The position numbers and the translations under genes are program-made. A stretch of 64,000 nucleotides of DNA from Lethocerus indicus (lineage: Eukaryota > Arthropoda > Insecta > Hemiptera > Belostomatidae): NCBI GenBank assembly GCA_019843655.1, contig JACDQD010000003.1, positions 10,976,925-11,040,924 of the forward strand, written 5' to 3'. Of the stretch, positions 10,401 through 24,914 are shown piece after piece (the first letter of the stretch is position 1; each line of letters begins with the position of its first letter). Below the pieces are notes generated by a model. That model made no database searches. It had not been told where the DNA came from and saw only the letters and a program-made list of their open reading frames with translations.

Positions 10401-13400
10401 TTTATCTTGAAACCGCGCTGAATTTTTTATACTGAATGAATACCTATTCAGTATACCGATTTACCTGAATTTTTGGAAGCCTGTCATAATATTCGATTCC
10501 CTGACGTTTGCATGTTTATCAACTTTAATTCCTGTTTTTTTTCAACAACTAAAAATAATAATCACAGAATATTTAAGTTGATATTGAATTATTAAATACA
10601 TATATATCTGTAACGAGAAAATTTCGATTGTTAAGCGCTGATTTAGGTGCTTCTAGAGCTCTCTACCCTGATCATTTTCAGGGATTAATGTTTATAAATT
10701 CCCGAACCTCCGTGAATAGTTTCGGTCTATAAATAAATGAAATCTGGGAAAGCGTATTTGCAAGAATGTTCCTAATTCTGGTAACCGTTATAACATCACG
10801 GTGCCGTTTTTTAACCTCAATTTTTTAAACGTTTTCGAAAGTTCTAAAATTAGAACGCTGACATGGTTTCAAGTTCATGGTTTTTTAATCTCATGGCGTA
10901 AAGGTGGAATCAATGGGCGAAAAGTTAGGGCAAAATAGACTCGAATAAAAATTAGAAGCAGTGTCTTGTTCCAGTCGGAGATGAATTATTAAGCTTCAAT
11001 CTTCCTTGTTGTCTCTTAATTGTTCAGACGGGTTTTCCGCACAGATTATGATAATTATTAGGAGATTCGTGTGTGTTTTTGGAGAAATTGCGAGCGAACC
11101 TACATAGCAGATTTCTTTAGTCCCCGTAGACTTATAAGCGAAGACCAAGTAGCATCGTGTTGATGCCATTTTGCTACTGTACTAAACGGGATGTAATGTA
11201 AATGATAGATTTCAAATATGAAAATAAATGTTGGAAAAAATATTTGTTCATTTTCTATTCAAAGAAAGTTTGGGAAATGGTTCCTTTTGTCGACTTTTCC
11301 GAGTCGACCCTATCACTATCAATATTACTATCAGAGGGTAATTACCGTACTGCTCTAACTCCTCTCTTTTTATAGAAGAAGAATAATAATAAATAACTAC
11401 TCTGTTATTAATTTATGATGTCTGTTACCCTAGCATAAGATCAGATAAGCGATTAGGTTCAGATCTCAAGAATGACGATACACTTCTGACAGAACTAATT
11501 TTGGCTTCATCATCATAAGCTTCATAATCTAAAATAACCTAGTTAAAATGGAGGCCATGAATTTTTAATGATTTATGTCAAATTCTGGCTTATCTCTGGG
11601 CCAAAGGTCATGCGTTGGAAGGACGGTGTTTGATTGGTTGACAGACTTTGGAAGATGTCGCCCATTGTTGGGGCGGGGACCTTCATTGTGGCTGGAGCCG
11701 CGGGCGAGAGGTGAGGGAGGTGATGCCTCCTCGGAGGCCCATTGTTCATCCCGCCTTCTCGTTTCTTTTGTTACACCCCTTTGTGTCTTAAAATCGTGTG
11801 TCCTCCCTTCATCACTGACTGCCCCCATCGCGGCAAGCCTCTATTTTCGTACATACCGACTTGATCACAGCGACTACTTCCTTCGGTCAAGAATTTCGCA
11901 AAATGTATCGAACTCGGGACACCATTAAAGGATAATTTCCTATTAGTCACGTCATATCGATCCACAAAATACGTATGGGTACCTGACTCAGGTGTGAGGA
12001 TTTCCCAAAATATTTTCTGTTGGTTTGTTTCCATTTTGTTTTTTGAGATTGCTATTGTGAAAGAAACCGCGGTTCACCTGTAAATCACGAATACAGAGAT
12101 TATTGTGTACTTCGTGGAATTTTGTGGGAAACCTTGACTGCCTCCGAACTGGTTTTCCTTTCCTTTTGTAGATCGCCTTGACGTAGTAGAGAGTTTGTAT
12201 TTCTTTACAATATGGCCTAACGTTATACCATTAAAACGGTGTTGGGATCGTAGAGGACTGAATGTTCTAATGAAACAGACCTATTACTGTTGCCTAGCTG
12301 TTACAAACTCTACTACTCCCTGTAGTTTTATCATCTTATATTTTTACTTCCTTTCTGTCACTCCATTCGTTTAAATCGAGCCAAATCCTTTAAAATATTA
12401 TTTTAACTTTCATCGATTGAATGATCATATATATTCAACAGGCGTTCACTGTAATAAGGCTCCTAGTCCACATCCTGTGCTAGAAGCAGACCTCAATTGA
12501 AGGTCAGTGAACTTGGCCCTGTCTGCATAAACTCTCTGCAAGTTTATTGCTATTTCTCGACATTAAATGTGTGTAATAGTCACAAATTGTAAAACGACCC
12601 GATTATAGAAAAACAAATTTATATCGCGTCTGTGACTGTTTGATCAGCCATCATAGTTTGCATTACAAAAATGAACATTTTAAAAAATCTAGCCATTTCA
12701 GTATAATTTTTCCAACGTGCAAGCTACCAGTTACTGGTTAGATAGCAGATGCGATCCCTCTACTTCTTGAGATTACTTAAGTGATGGTTTTGAATATTAA
12801 CTCACATAATTTTTAATTGTGATGATGTTACTACTTACGCGTATTTTGGCAATACAGTTAAACGATGGTTATATTTAAATTTTAGGAGAATCTCGTACAC
12901 TGAAACTGAAGTAGAATTACTTCAAGGTAGAGAGATGACTACTTTTCCACCACAGTACATGCTCTTCCTCATGAATCGAGGAACGCGATATCGGGTCAAT
13001 GTAAAGAAGGTTGCCTGATAAGAGGACGAGAGTAAAAGTTATTGATTGCATTTAACCCTGACTTTAACGATCTTTCACTCTGTGGGCATGTTAAATCCAG
13101 AGTTGACCTGGTCTCTGGGTCACTGCCGCATCTTGTTACGAAAATACGCTACTTTTTAGTGGAAATATCTGCAGTACGACTTTTCGCAGATTTATATTCA
13201 GCTTAATATTCTGAATTTGTTAACTGGAGTTTGTTTATATGCGGTGGAAACTCCGGGGCGGAGGACATTTAAACCTTCGTATAATAAAATCTTAATATAA
13301 TCAATAAAAATGGCCAACGATTATTACATTCCCTTCCGATCAGATTTGAACCAAAGTGCCCTTCACTGTTGGGACTTGGTTGATTAGTGTACTCCAGTAC

Positions 13401-14741
13401 ATTTCGTGTTCGTTCGTGTGACCCTTAACCTTAGCATTCTCATCAGTTCCGTTTTAAACGGTTTCAGTAATTCTTCCTTTTTTCCGCCATTATCATTGAT
13501 CGCCCTATCTCTCGGGGGAAGGTTTCGTGCACATCCATTTCGTTCTTTTAAATGCGATTTAGTTGTTTTCGCTCTTCAGAGGGATAAATTCCGCTCGTTT
13601 GATAGTTTGGGCGACGTTGGCGCCTGGTTCGCAGATTATTATTATGAAGTTCTTTACGCGTTTTTGTATGTTTCATAGAATCTCAAATTGCTGAAGAACT
13701 GCCGGGTGGTAGCGATAGTAATACTGCAGTGTTAATTTAGATGAATCTATAAATTATTTTGTGGAGTTGATACACACTCTGAGTAAGACCAGTTTTGATT
13801 TGTACTTCTGACAAACGAAATTGAGTTGTATTTTATTTTTCTTCTCGTAAAGGTTTCGTTTATAGTTTACCTTAAATCTCTCCGTACCTGTTGTTCATGA
13901 GGCCATGTTTTATTGATTATTTTTAGAGCCTAGTGTGAGGTTACTGCCCGCGTCTCGGTTTGAACGAATTTAATTCCACCCTTCAGTTTTTCCCGTTAAA
14001 TTTTCGTCAGACGATGGACTTGGTAAAGTGATATCACGCGATGTGTAGGGCGTGTCAGCGACGTAGGTTATTTCTTATCAGTTCACGTTCTAAACCCACG
14101 CTTCCTCTCGTGATCATTGTGCAAACCGGCGATTCTGACCCTATCGTCTGTTGGCAGTTTATTGATAATAAGTACTTTTTCTGATTCCATGATTTGCAAT
14201 GATTAAGAAATCACTTAGTCGCTCTCCGACTTTTTACGGTGTACATTTCGTGCATTTATCGAGACTCTACATTCTGAAAGTATTTCATTCGAATACTAAA
14301 AATTGAAACTGTAAAATTGTTTCAACTGATTCTCTTTTTATTTCCCATTTAATATAATTAATAGGCTTATGGACTCAGAACTTGCGTCCTCTAGCAATTT
14401 GAATTTCTTAATCTCAATTTCAACTTATTATCTGGTGTTTTTTATTGTAATAGTCCAACGTCTCTGTAACGTCAGCTACATGGCCTGGAATTCTCGATTT
14501 CCAAAGAAGCTCCGGAATATTTCGTTACATTTTGGAATATCACTTTGAATTTTTATTAAAATTATCGGTTTTAGTCGAAAAAGTGTAAATAGAACACTCA
14601 CTCAGTTGAAAAATAGTCCAAGGTGCTTAAGCATGTTCTATTAATAATTAATCCAGAAATCCAGATGGCATAGAAGTGACCTCACAGACCGACGCACATT
14701 GGGCCGATAACTGTTTTAAAAAATATATGATTTTGATGCCG
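7439..14741. other. Intergenic DNA upstream of ACLY, no gene recognised
   Basis: About 7.3 kb of AT-rich DNA. The open frames are short and none resembles a known family. About 11580-11860 is a GC-richer island with an ATTGG box near 11630 and GGGGCGGGG near 11670; it could be a promoter-like element but nothing ties it to a transcript. The end of this stretch (14742) is a good donor sequence (ccg|gtaagtaag) that could close a 5' untranslated exon of ACLY, given the acceptor at 14995. Confidence 0.45.
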
Positions 14742-15002
14742 GTAAGTAAGAAAAATGTGGCTTCTTTGGATGTTATTGAGATGCTACTTTTTTTCATTTC
14801 CACGATTTCTAACTATTAAAATTGTAATTACTTTATCTGTTTATTAGTTTTTGGTGTTCTGGAATTTGCTTTTTGAGTTCTTCAAAAAATGCATTTGATT
14901 CATATAATTTTCTTATCAGGCGTTCATATTTCACTAGTCATTAAATAACATGTTCAAAGTTAAAACTTTATTAATGTTGATTATTTTCTGTTTAGATAAA
15001 AC

Positions 15003-18000
15003 ATGTCGGCTAAAGCAATAAGAGAAGCTACAGGGAAGGACCTGATCAATAGACACCTGTCTAACACTGCTGCTGCCAAATGTAGATTTGCATCTGTCAC
15101 GGAGTCAACAGTGTGGTCAGAGTTAATTGAGCAAAATCCATGGCTCAAGACACAGGTAAATCCCCTAAAATGTCTGGTTTCTATATTGTTACATTAGTGA
15201 CATAGATTATTCTAATTTTTCCATTTTGTTCTGTGTTCCTGGCTTATACATAATTTGTTCTCTGAATTCAAATTGCTCATAAAATATAATTATTTTTATC
15301 ATTATGAGGCATAAAAAAATGAAGTTCACTCCATATTTCCTTCGGTAATTATTAAACAGTTGATTTATTATGTTAAGCTCAGAATATTATTTCTCCGTTC
15401 GCTTTTTACAGCCACTTGTTGTGAAACCAGATCAGCTGATAAAAAGAAGAGGGAAACTAGGATTGATTAAAGTGAACACTAACATGAAAGGTGTTGAAGA
15501 ATGGGTGACTGAAAGAATGGGAAAAGACCAGCAGGTAATTTTTGAAGTCTAACATTTGATACGAATATCTATATTAAGATAAATAATAATAGAGTTTCAT
15601 TATGTTGGACACATTAATTTTTAAGAAATTGCCTGGCATGTCAGTGTATAATGTGTCATTTTGTTTATTTTTGTATATTGCATTAATGACTAGTGCCATT
15701 TAATAAAAAGGAATTATGTGTTCATTTGTTTGGAGTTATGTATACATTTGAAAAACATTTTTCTAATACTTCATTTTACATTTGTGTTCCAGAAATAATA
15801 TTTCCTATATTTTTGAACATGTAAAAGTGAATATACTGAATAAAACTTACCATCTTACTTTCAAGGTTGGAAGAGCAACTGGGAAATTGAGGAACTTCAT
15901 AATTGAACCTTTCATTCCGCACACTCAGGCAAGTACTTTCTTTTGTAGTCTAAATTAATAGTTAATTAAACAGATAATTATGGGTTATTGGTTTAAATTG
16001 TTGCATTAAACCGTTTGTTAATGTGTTAAAATGTGTTTAGTGTTTTGTGTAAAATGAAATGCAGCATACATGTTTATATTTTTGAAACTTTAATCCATTT
16101 CATATAAAATAGGGCATGAAGAAGTTTTATGTATTTTTTTGTGCATTACACGAGGTAAAATTTGTTTTGTAGGAAGAAGAAGCATATGTGTGTATTTACT
16201 CTCACAGATATGCTGATACAATACTCTTCCATCATGAAGGTGGTGTTGATATTGGTGATGTAGACTCAAAGGCACTCAAACTTGAAGTTCCTGTCGGTGA
16301 ATCAGTTACAGTAGAAGATATTACTAAAAGTTTACTGATAAATGTGGCACCCAGCAAACAAGAGTGAGTTTTATAATTTGTATAAAAAAATTCAACCATC
16401 TGAAGTCCCCTAAAATATTTTATTAAGCTTAAGTCTGGGATTAAAACTTTTGATTCATGTTTATTGTTATCCCCCTAGGGATTGTATTTTATGAAAATTG
16501 TTATATCTATTATACATTTTTTAAAATATTATTTAAATATATTTTTTACTTAAAAATGTATTTATAGTACCATACTTATGTTGCAGGAAAATAGCAGTAT
16601 TCATCAACGAACTATATACATTATACGTCAACCTGTATTTCACCTACTTGGAGATCAACCCTCTGGTAGTCACTGATGATGCAATTTACATTCTGGACTT
16701 GGCTGCAAAATTGGACGCCACTGCTGACTTTATCTGCAAACAAGCATGGGGTGAAATTGAATATCCACCTCCGTTTGGAAGGGATGCCTACCCGGAGGAG
16801 GCCTATATTGCAGATTTGGACGCAAAGAGTGGTGCTTCGTTGAAGGTAAAATTTGATAATTCATATTGTAATTGTAGAGGTAGTATTGAAAATTATACAC
16901 TTTTACATTATTTCCATTTAATTAAATAGTGTCTGAATGTAATCAGGAATGTCCAAGTGTGCCTGTGGAAGTTTAACAGATCACTATTTGACTGATTTGA
17001 TTGAAGACTTATGAATTATGTTCTGCTTATAAATTTATAGTATTTATATACTATAATTATTATATATAGTAAAATATAGAGTTTATCTGTTAGAAAAAAA
17101 TAATTTAATTATTCAAGTGATAAGATTTTATAATTTTTGCCAGTTAACAATTTTGAATAAATCTGGAAGAATCTGGACTGTGGTTGCTGGTGGTGGAGCT
17201 TCTGTTATTTATGCTGACACAATCTGTGACTATGGTGGTGCTGCAGAATTAGCCAATTATGGTGAATACAGCGGCGCTCCTTCTGAACAGCAGACCTATG
17301 AATACGCCAAGACCATATTGTCTCTTATGACTCAGGAGAAACATCCAGAGGGCAAAGTAATAATAATTTACTTATTGTTATCTTTAACATTGTTTAAATT
17401 TGAGCCATTCTGTTTTACTGTTTATATAATTTTTATCGCATATCAGATAGTTCTAAAAATTAGCTTGAAGGTTAATGAAAATAAACATAACAATTGTAAT
17501 TTAACTAAGTAAAATTGATATATGTATTCAACTAGTAAATTAATTCATCATTCAATCATTGTTCAATAGGTTTTAATCACAGGAGGAGGTATAGCAAATT
17601 TCACCAATGTAGCTGCCACATTCAAGGGTATTGTCACAGCTTTGACAGAATTTCAGTCTAAACTTCTTGAACATAAAATCTCAATCTACGTTCGCCGAGC
17701 TGGACCCAATTATCAAGAAGGTTTGAGGTATGGATTTTTCTTCCTTTAAGTAGTTATTTAAATTTTCTCATTTAAATGTGATGCCAATGGGAACTGTTAG
17801 AAAGGAATCAAAATATTACCAATGAAAATAGAAATTATAATTTTTTTTATTATCAAAACATAATTTAAAATCAGATTAAATTTATTGAATATAAATTAAA
17901 ATTTTATTTTATTTTATTCTTTCTTGCTTTTCTATACAAGGTTTTTGAAACAAGAAATTTCCTACGCATTTTATAGATAAATATTTGCTGCACAGCAATA

Positions 18001-21000
18001 TTATCACAGTAATTTGCTCACAGTAGTTTTTTTCTTTGCTTTGTCCCAAGCCTAATATTGTGATTTTCATTTGGTAGAATTATCCGAGATGTGGGAAAGA
18101 CTCTGAAGATCCCAATGTATGTGTTTGGGCCAGAGACACATATGACAGCTATTGTTGGTATGGCACTTGGAAAAAGACCTATCCCTAAAGAAGCCGAAAT
18201 AGAATTTACAACTGCCAATTTTCTTCTTCCTGGAGGGCATAATCAGGTATTTATAATTTTATAACTGATTAAATCTAAAGTAATGTTTATAAAAGTTATT
18301 TAAATTTCATAATGTTATAAAATGTTATGATTATTTATTAGCCATGTCAGTTTCCTGATAAAAGTGATTTCTGTATAGCAACCAAGTTCACCTCACAAGA
18401 GTCATCATGGTCCTGGTGCATCTGGTGTATGTGGAGATATGGAGGTAGATGAAGAGGATGGCCACTACAGACCACTTTTTTCTCCTGAGAGTAAGGCTAT
18501 TATTTGGGGCATGCAAACAAGAGCTGTTCAGGTTAATATAAATTTTTATTGGTTACAGATTACTAATCTCTAACACCTTCTTTTGTCTTGTCATAATTCA
18601 ATTTAGTGTGGAAATATCAAGACAAATGTTGTATTCCATTCCCAAAATAAAATTGAGATTTATCAAAAATTGAATATCCCATTGGATATATAATTTTGTT
18701 TTTACTTTTTTCAGAGCATGTTAGATTTTGATTTTGTTTGCCGAAGATCTGAACCTTCTGTTGCCTGCCTTGTATACCCGTTTACTGGAGATCACAAATT
18801 AAAGTTTTACTGGGGTCACAAGGAAGTTTTAATTCCAGGTTTGTATGTTTATGCTGGAATATTGTAAACATTTTAATTTTGCAGACTTAATCAATATTTG
18901 TGATTATTTTGCATGAAAGAAACGTTTGTATAATAATTTTAAGCGCAATATTAAATGTTATTTTCATTTTTTTCTTTAAAAGTGTATAAGAAAATGGAAG
19001 ATGCTATGAACAAACATCCTGAAGCTGATGTTATGATTAATTTTGCATCACTGAGGTCAGCTTATGAAAGCACACTGGAAACAATGAATTTCCCTCAGGT
19101 ATTAGAATGTTTTGTGAACTTTGTAATATATTCAACCAGATTTACGAATTCATTAATTAAAGGCTGTTTTCAGCATTTATTGTTACTAAAAATTGCATTA
19201 CCTACTGCATGCTATATTTTGTAAGTAGGCAGTTATGGACTGTAGTCAGTAACAGTTTATGATTAATTTATTTCATACCAGCTCCTTCAAAATGAATTTA
19301 TGTTATTTCTGAATAGTTAGTTTTACAACCTTGAAAAGTATCATGCTAAATTGCATTGGAGATTGTATTATGAGTCCAAGCAATGACTTTCTTGTGAAGA
19401 ACTGTGTCAGTTAATTTGTATTAAATTTTCAGATCCGAGTCATCGCAATCATTGCTGAAGGTATCCCAGAAAATATGACTAGAAAACTTATACTAATAGC
19501 CAAACAGAAAGGAGTTTCCATAATTGGACCTGCCACAGTTGGTGGAGTCAAACCTGGATGCCTAAAGATAGGAAACACAGGTGGAATGATGGACAACATA
19601 CTTCACTCAAAACTCTACCGCCCTGGCAGGTTTGTGCCATATATGAATTCACACTTTTCTTCTTTACTCCCTTACTGTATGAAATGTATAATTGCTGTTC
19701 ACAATTATGTAGTTTTACACTAATCTTGTTTAGTATTGTTTGATTTTCAATAATTATATTTAACCCAAAAAGTTTGTTTGCTTCTCATTTCCTTTTGATG
19801 TGTTACAAAACTTTGAGCAACAGCATGTTTATGACTTATGATTATAATAAGTTTTAAAAGATTTAAATTTTTTAAATTTAAAATTTAAATTTTATACTAT
19901 TTATTAAATTGTTTTAAATATCTTAGTATCAAATTTATCTTTCTTTTTCTATTTTCTAGTGTTGCATATGTGTCACGTTCTGGCGGAATGTCGAATGAAT
20001 TAAACAACATCATATCAAAAGCAACCAATGGTGTATATGAAGGTGTTGCCATTGGAGGTGACAGGTACCCTGGCACTAATTTCATGGACCATATCATGCG
20101 GTATCAGGGAGACCCTGCTGTAAGTATTAATAAAAAATATAGTAATCAAGAATATAATTCAGTAATAATATAGAGTGTTCTACATTGGAAATAACATAAA
20201 ATGTTCAGTTCACTTATCATTTATTGAATCATTAGCTTCAATTTGACTAAACAGTATCTATTTGAAGCAAAATATCCTAAGTTTATGAAACTATAAGCTG
20301 ATCCACTGTTATTAACGTATATGTGATACGTATATATTATACGTATAATGTGATAAATTGACCACATGATGTATACAAAACAAATTAATGAACAATTAGA
20401 ATATTATTACATCCTTATGTTACACCTAATAATTTACCTTATTTTGTAGACATATTTTAATTTGTAGTTAAATTTATTTTACTTGTATATGAGACTGATT
20501 CTTTTTTAAAAATGTTTCATTAGAAATTCTTTTTTGTTACAATAGGTAAAGATGATTGTACTTCTTGGGGAAGTTGGTGGTGTGGAAGAGTATGAAGTGT
20601 GTGCTGCCCTCAAGGATAAACGACTGACAAAACCAATTGTTGCCTGGTGTATAGGAACATGTGCAGGTGAGAATTTATAAATTAAAACATCCATAATTTA
20701 AAGGAGGAAATTTATGCCAGTGGGATTTATTTATGTGTGTTTTTTGTGTTATTGCTGTGTGGACTTTCAGTAACATCAGTGAATAATAGTTTATTATAAA
20801 ATGCTAGTGATTAATGCTTTCACTTTTATACAAATAAAATTTATAATTTTACACTTATAATTTTTAGGTAAGATTTTAGCATAAATGCTTTGCCAGTGTA
20901 TTGTCAGTAACAGCTGACATGGTGTATTCTTATTTTTATACTTGATCTAAGAAAAGACTTTTGGATTTTTCAAATTGCAAGTACAGTTCAGAAAGCATGG

Positions 21001-23949
21001 ATAATGGCCTGGTTGTTTTGCTAAATATTGAACTCTGTGGCGATGTGTTCAGGTTATTATTAGAATGGTTTGATATATTATTTTTGCTAATACTAATTTA
21101 AACATTTTCTTGTTTGTTTTTTTGTGCAACTGGGGCACTATGAATTTGTTTCTGTTTATCACTTCACTGTTTTGGCTTTACTTTTTAATTTTTCCTGGAT
21201 TAAGTTCTGTTTTTGTTTTCTCATTTGGTATCCAGTAATTGATTTTATATCCATGTAATCTGAGATATTAAAAATATTGTTTCTAAACTCATTTTGCATA
21301 TGATATTTATTTTATAATTGATATCAGAGATATATTTTTGATGTTTCTTAAAATATAATTCCTTTAATGCATCCTGAAATCATCTCAAGAGAAGAATGGT
21401 ATTGCTCAAGGAGATTGCAGAATTATTAGTCCCTGTTTTACTTCAATTTGTATTTAATGTGAACCTCTAAGACAACTGTGGTGACTCTTGGACTATAAAG
21501 CGTATGTACTACTGTATTCAAGTATATTATATTTCTGTTTTGTTGTTTTTTCCAGCCATGTTCACCTCTGAGGTTCAGTTTGGACATGCTGGTTCCTGTG
21601 CAAACTCAGAACAGGAAACCGCAGTGGCGAAGAACAGTGCTCTGAGGGAGGCTGGAGCCAAAGTGCCTGAATCTTTTGATACCCTTGGTGATATTATACA
21701 GGAAGTGTATACCAGTTTGGTGAAGAAAGGTGACATCATACCAAAACCTGAAGTGCCTCCACCCACTGTTCCCATGGACTACTCTTGGGCCAGAGTAAGT
21801 TGAATATTTCTATCAGCAAATCATGAGATGCGTAAAAATATGTAAGAGGGTAAAACCTCATTTAAATATTGTATATTTATTCTTATTACTTCATTTACCT
21901 GTTTTAAATTTAGGTTATTTTTTATGTTTACTATTTTAAATATATAGTGAAATTTTTAAAATGTATACAGCGCATACAAAAGTATTTTATTGGTTTTAGG
22001 AATTGGGACTCATTAGAAAGCCTGCCTCTTTCATGACAAGCATATGTGATGAGCGAGGTCAAGAACTTTTGTATGCAGGAATGCCAATTAGCGATGTAAG
22101 TATGAAATTTGTAGGAACAGTTATTTGTTAGTTGTATTTTACAAGACATTTTGACAGCATCTGTTATCTAATTATTAATTAATCTGTTAGTAATTATTAA
22201 ATGGAAATAATTATTGTTTATTGAAAATAACTTATTTACTTCAAAAGAGTACAGAAATAATTTCCCTTATTAATAGAAGAATTCTTTTTGAACAGGTGTT
22301 GAAGCAGAATATTGGAATTGGAGGTGTAATTTCACTTCTTTGGTTCCAAAGATCACTTCCCCCTTACATTTGTAAATTTTTTGAGATGTGCTTGATGGTG
22401 ACTGCTGACCATGGACCTGCTGTTTCTGGAGCACATAACACTATTGTATGTGCCAGAGCTGGAAAAGACTTGGTATCTTCCCTTGTATCAGGCCTTTTGA
22501 CAATTGTGAGTAGAATTCTTATTTAAGTTTTATATCTTGTAAATGATAATAGTGTTACTAATCAATGTATTTTCTTTAAATAGGGTGATAGATTTGGTGG
22601 TGCTTTGGACGGTGCAGCCAAACAGTTCAGTGAAGCCTATGACATTGGTCTCATTCCAATGGAGTTTGTAAACTCGATGAGGAAAAAAGGTCAACTTATT
22701 ATGGGCATTGGTCATAGGGTGAAATCAGTATGTTGAATTTATTTTTAAACTTTTTTCTATTATTCACATTCCTTTTTATTGCTAAATATAATAATTAACA
22801 GGCATATATTTTCTTAAGTATAAACATGTTAATTCAAACTTCATTGGTTTGTATTATCAAAGGCTAGATTTGCTGGAAGCTATGTTAAAACTTAAATTAA
22901 TCTGAATCATTCAAAATGCATGATCATATGGAATGTGGTGTCAGGATGTCCTTGGCCATCATCTAGGAAAGGCTTCAGTCTTTCCCAATAGGACTGGGAG
23001 TTAACACTTAGCATCTTTAGTTTAGGTGCAGTTTCTTCACTGCATTCATTACTGATTTATTCTTGACATCCAGGGAACCATTTTATTTCTTTTTTCACTT
23101 ATTATATAATTTAAAAATATGTTTCACTTCTGTATTCCTCCTCTATTTTAGATAAACAATCCAGACATGAGGGTGAAAATTATCAAAGACTTCGTTTTGG
23201 AAAACTTCCCCGCCACTCCTCTGCTCAAGTATGCACTTGAAGTTGAGAAAATCACCACATCCAAAAAACCAAACTTGATTCTAAATGTTGATGGAGTTAT
23301 TGCTGTTTCTTTCTGTGATCTTTTGAGGCATAGTGGCAGTTTCACAAGGTGAGTTATCCTGCATTAAGGAATTCCTTCCATTCTCCATTCAAGTGAAATT
23401 TTATTATGTTTGCTATTAGTGATCAGAAGTACTATCAAATTGTTCTTTTAAGTTATTAAAATGTGAGCACAGTTAATTTTGCTATTTATGTTCATTAATA
23501 GTAAATCAATTTTATGATATTATCAAATTAAAGAATAATGTTATTAACATACATATCTGAATACAATTAAATTTATTTATAAATAATTCAAAGTATGCTC
23601 ATTTTATATTTTTTATCTAAGGCAATGTTATGTTCAGGAATAAATTTGGCTTTTATTACAGGGAAGAAGCTCAAGAGTACATCGAAATGGGTTCTATTAA
23701 CAGCCTCTTTGTTCTTGGAAGGAGCATTGGATTTATTGGTGAGAAATGATCTTATCTTTTAAAATTAATTGTTCAAGTAAGAAATATTTATTTTGCATTT
23801 AATACACATTAAAATAAAATATGATAATAATAATATGCTACTTATATTTGTTAAAAGGTCACTATATGGATCAGAAGAGATTGAAACAAGGCCTGTACCG
23901 CCATCCATGGGATGACATCTCTTACGTATTGCCAGAACAGTACAATTAA
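15003..23949 (+). CDS. ACLY: ATP-citrate lyase (ATP-citrate synthase)
   Basis: Cytosolic homotetrameric enzyme: citrate + CoA + ATP gives acetyl-CoA + oxaloacetate + ADP + Pi, feeding lipid synthesis and acetylation. Coding exons: 15003-15155, 15412-15534, 15866-15928, 16173-16363, 16587-16845, 17144-17356, 17570-17727, 18078-18246, 18379-18531, 18715-18838, 18983-19098, 19433-19629, 19960-20119, 20546-20666, 21556-21794, 22000-22095, 22296-22505, 22584-22727, 23152-23348, 23662-23738, 23858-23949. They join without frame breaks into 1084 residues, close to the usual ~1100. The N-terminal ATP-grasp part shows YLEINPLVV and [18 protein letters not shown] short variable linker is residues 444-494. 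The phosphorylated His lies in QFGHAGSC (His744, codon 21585-21587). The C-terminal citrate-synthase-like part shows [16 protein letters not shown] and [10 protein letters not shown]. The exon with the ATG opens at an acceptor (14995/14996), so there is an upstream untranslated exon, possibly ending at 14741. AATAAA signals lie at 23953, 23973 and 24005. Confidence 0.97.
15929..16172 (+). other. GC-AG intron in ACLY
   Basis: The third coding exon ends CACACTCAG and is followed by GCAAGT rather than GT. The intron closes with TTTTGTAG at 16172. The reading frame and the conserved protein (IPHTQ followed by EEEAYVCIY) require exactly this junction. GC-AG introns are a minor but known class spliced by the major spliceosome; the other ACLY introns here are GT-AG. 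Confidence 0.85.
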
Positions 23950-24914
23950 AAGAATAAAGGAAAGATTCCAAGAATAAATACAAAAAGAGGAAACTCATTT
24001 ATTTAATAAATGTTCAAGAGCACTAAAATTTATTAAAATCTAGTGTAAATATTAGAGATGTATGTGGATGTTGGACAGACTGCAGGCTTGAAGAGTGATT
24101 GGCTTTTTGATCAATTGATATCCACATTTTTAATTGTCCAGCAGACTAGTGTTAACTAACAGATTGGGAAGAAATTTTAATGTAGTAATGAATTTTAAAA
24201 TTACTGAAATTTTAATGCACAGCTTTCTTTAATATTAAGGTAATGTTCACGAGATGAGGATACAAGTTCAGTACATACAAGCACTTATATCCTTTATACA
24301 TCATTCCAATTATAAATGTTTTAAATTCTCGTGAAGAAAAAAAAAATTTAAATACGTAAATACGATTAATTAAGTGTGATGTCTGCCCAAGCCTTTAAAG
24401 CATTTTTTGAGAGATTTAATTATGCTGTTGTTGACTGAAAGAGAATGTATAATTCCGAAAAAATAAAATAGATTTTTCAGAATATATTTATATAAACATT
24501 TCCAATGTAAAACTTTCTTTTTTCCTCTTGATGCATAATTTACTAGGAGAGATCTGACAACTACTAGTTTTTTTCCCAGTATGCATTTGTATATTGTTAT
24601 GTTCAAAATGCGGTGTTGTAACATTTTTTTATGTTTTTAGTGTGAATTAAATTCACTGATTACGTTTCATTATTATATATTAGTTATTCCACAACTGAAC
24701 TTCATAGCCTGGCTCCTTTTCCCATATTCCTATTTTACAGAGTGACTCAATACCAGTCATTATAGAGGTACATTCTAGTTCAAAGTTACATTTAATTCTA
24801 GTTCCAAGCGATATTTCTGATGCACCTTGAACCATATGTAATTAATTTAAAGAAAGATTCTTTAGAACAGATCAAGGTAGTTAAATAAATAGGACGGTTT
24901 TATTTTTTTATAAA
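23950..24914 (+). other. ACLY 3' untranslated region and AT-rich flank
   Basis: AT-rich DNA after the ACLY stop with several AATAAA hexamers close to the stop (23953, 23973, 24005). The true cleavage site cannot be fixed from sequence alone. No gene is seen between here and the 71-bp repeat array. Confidence 0.5.
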
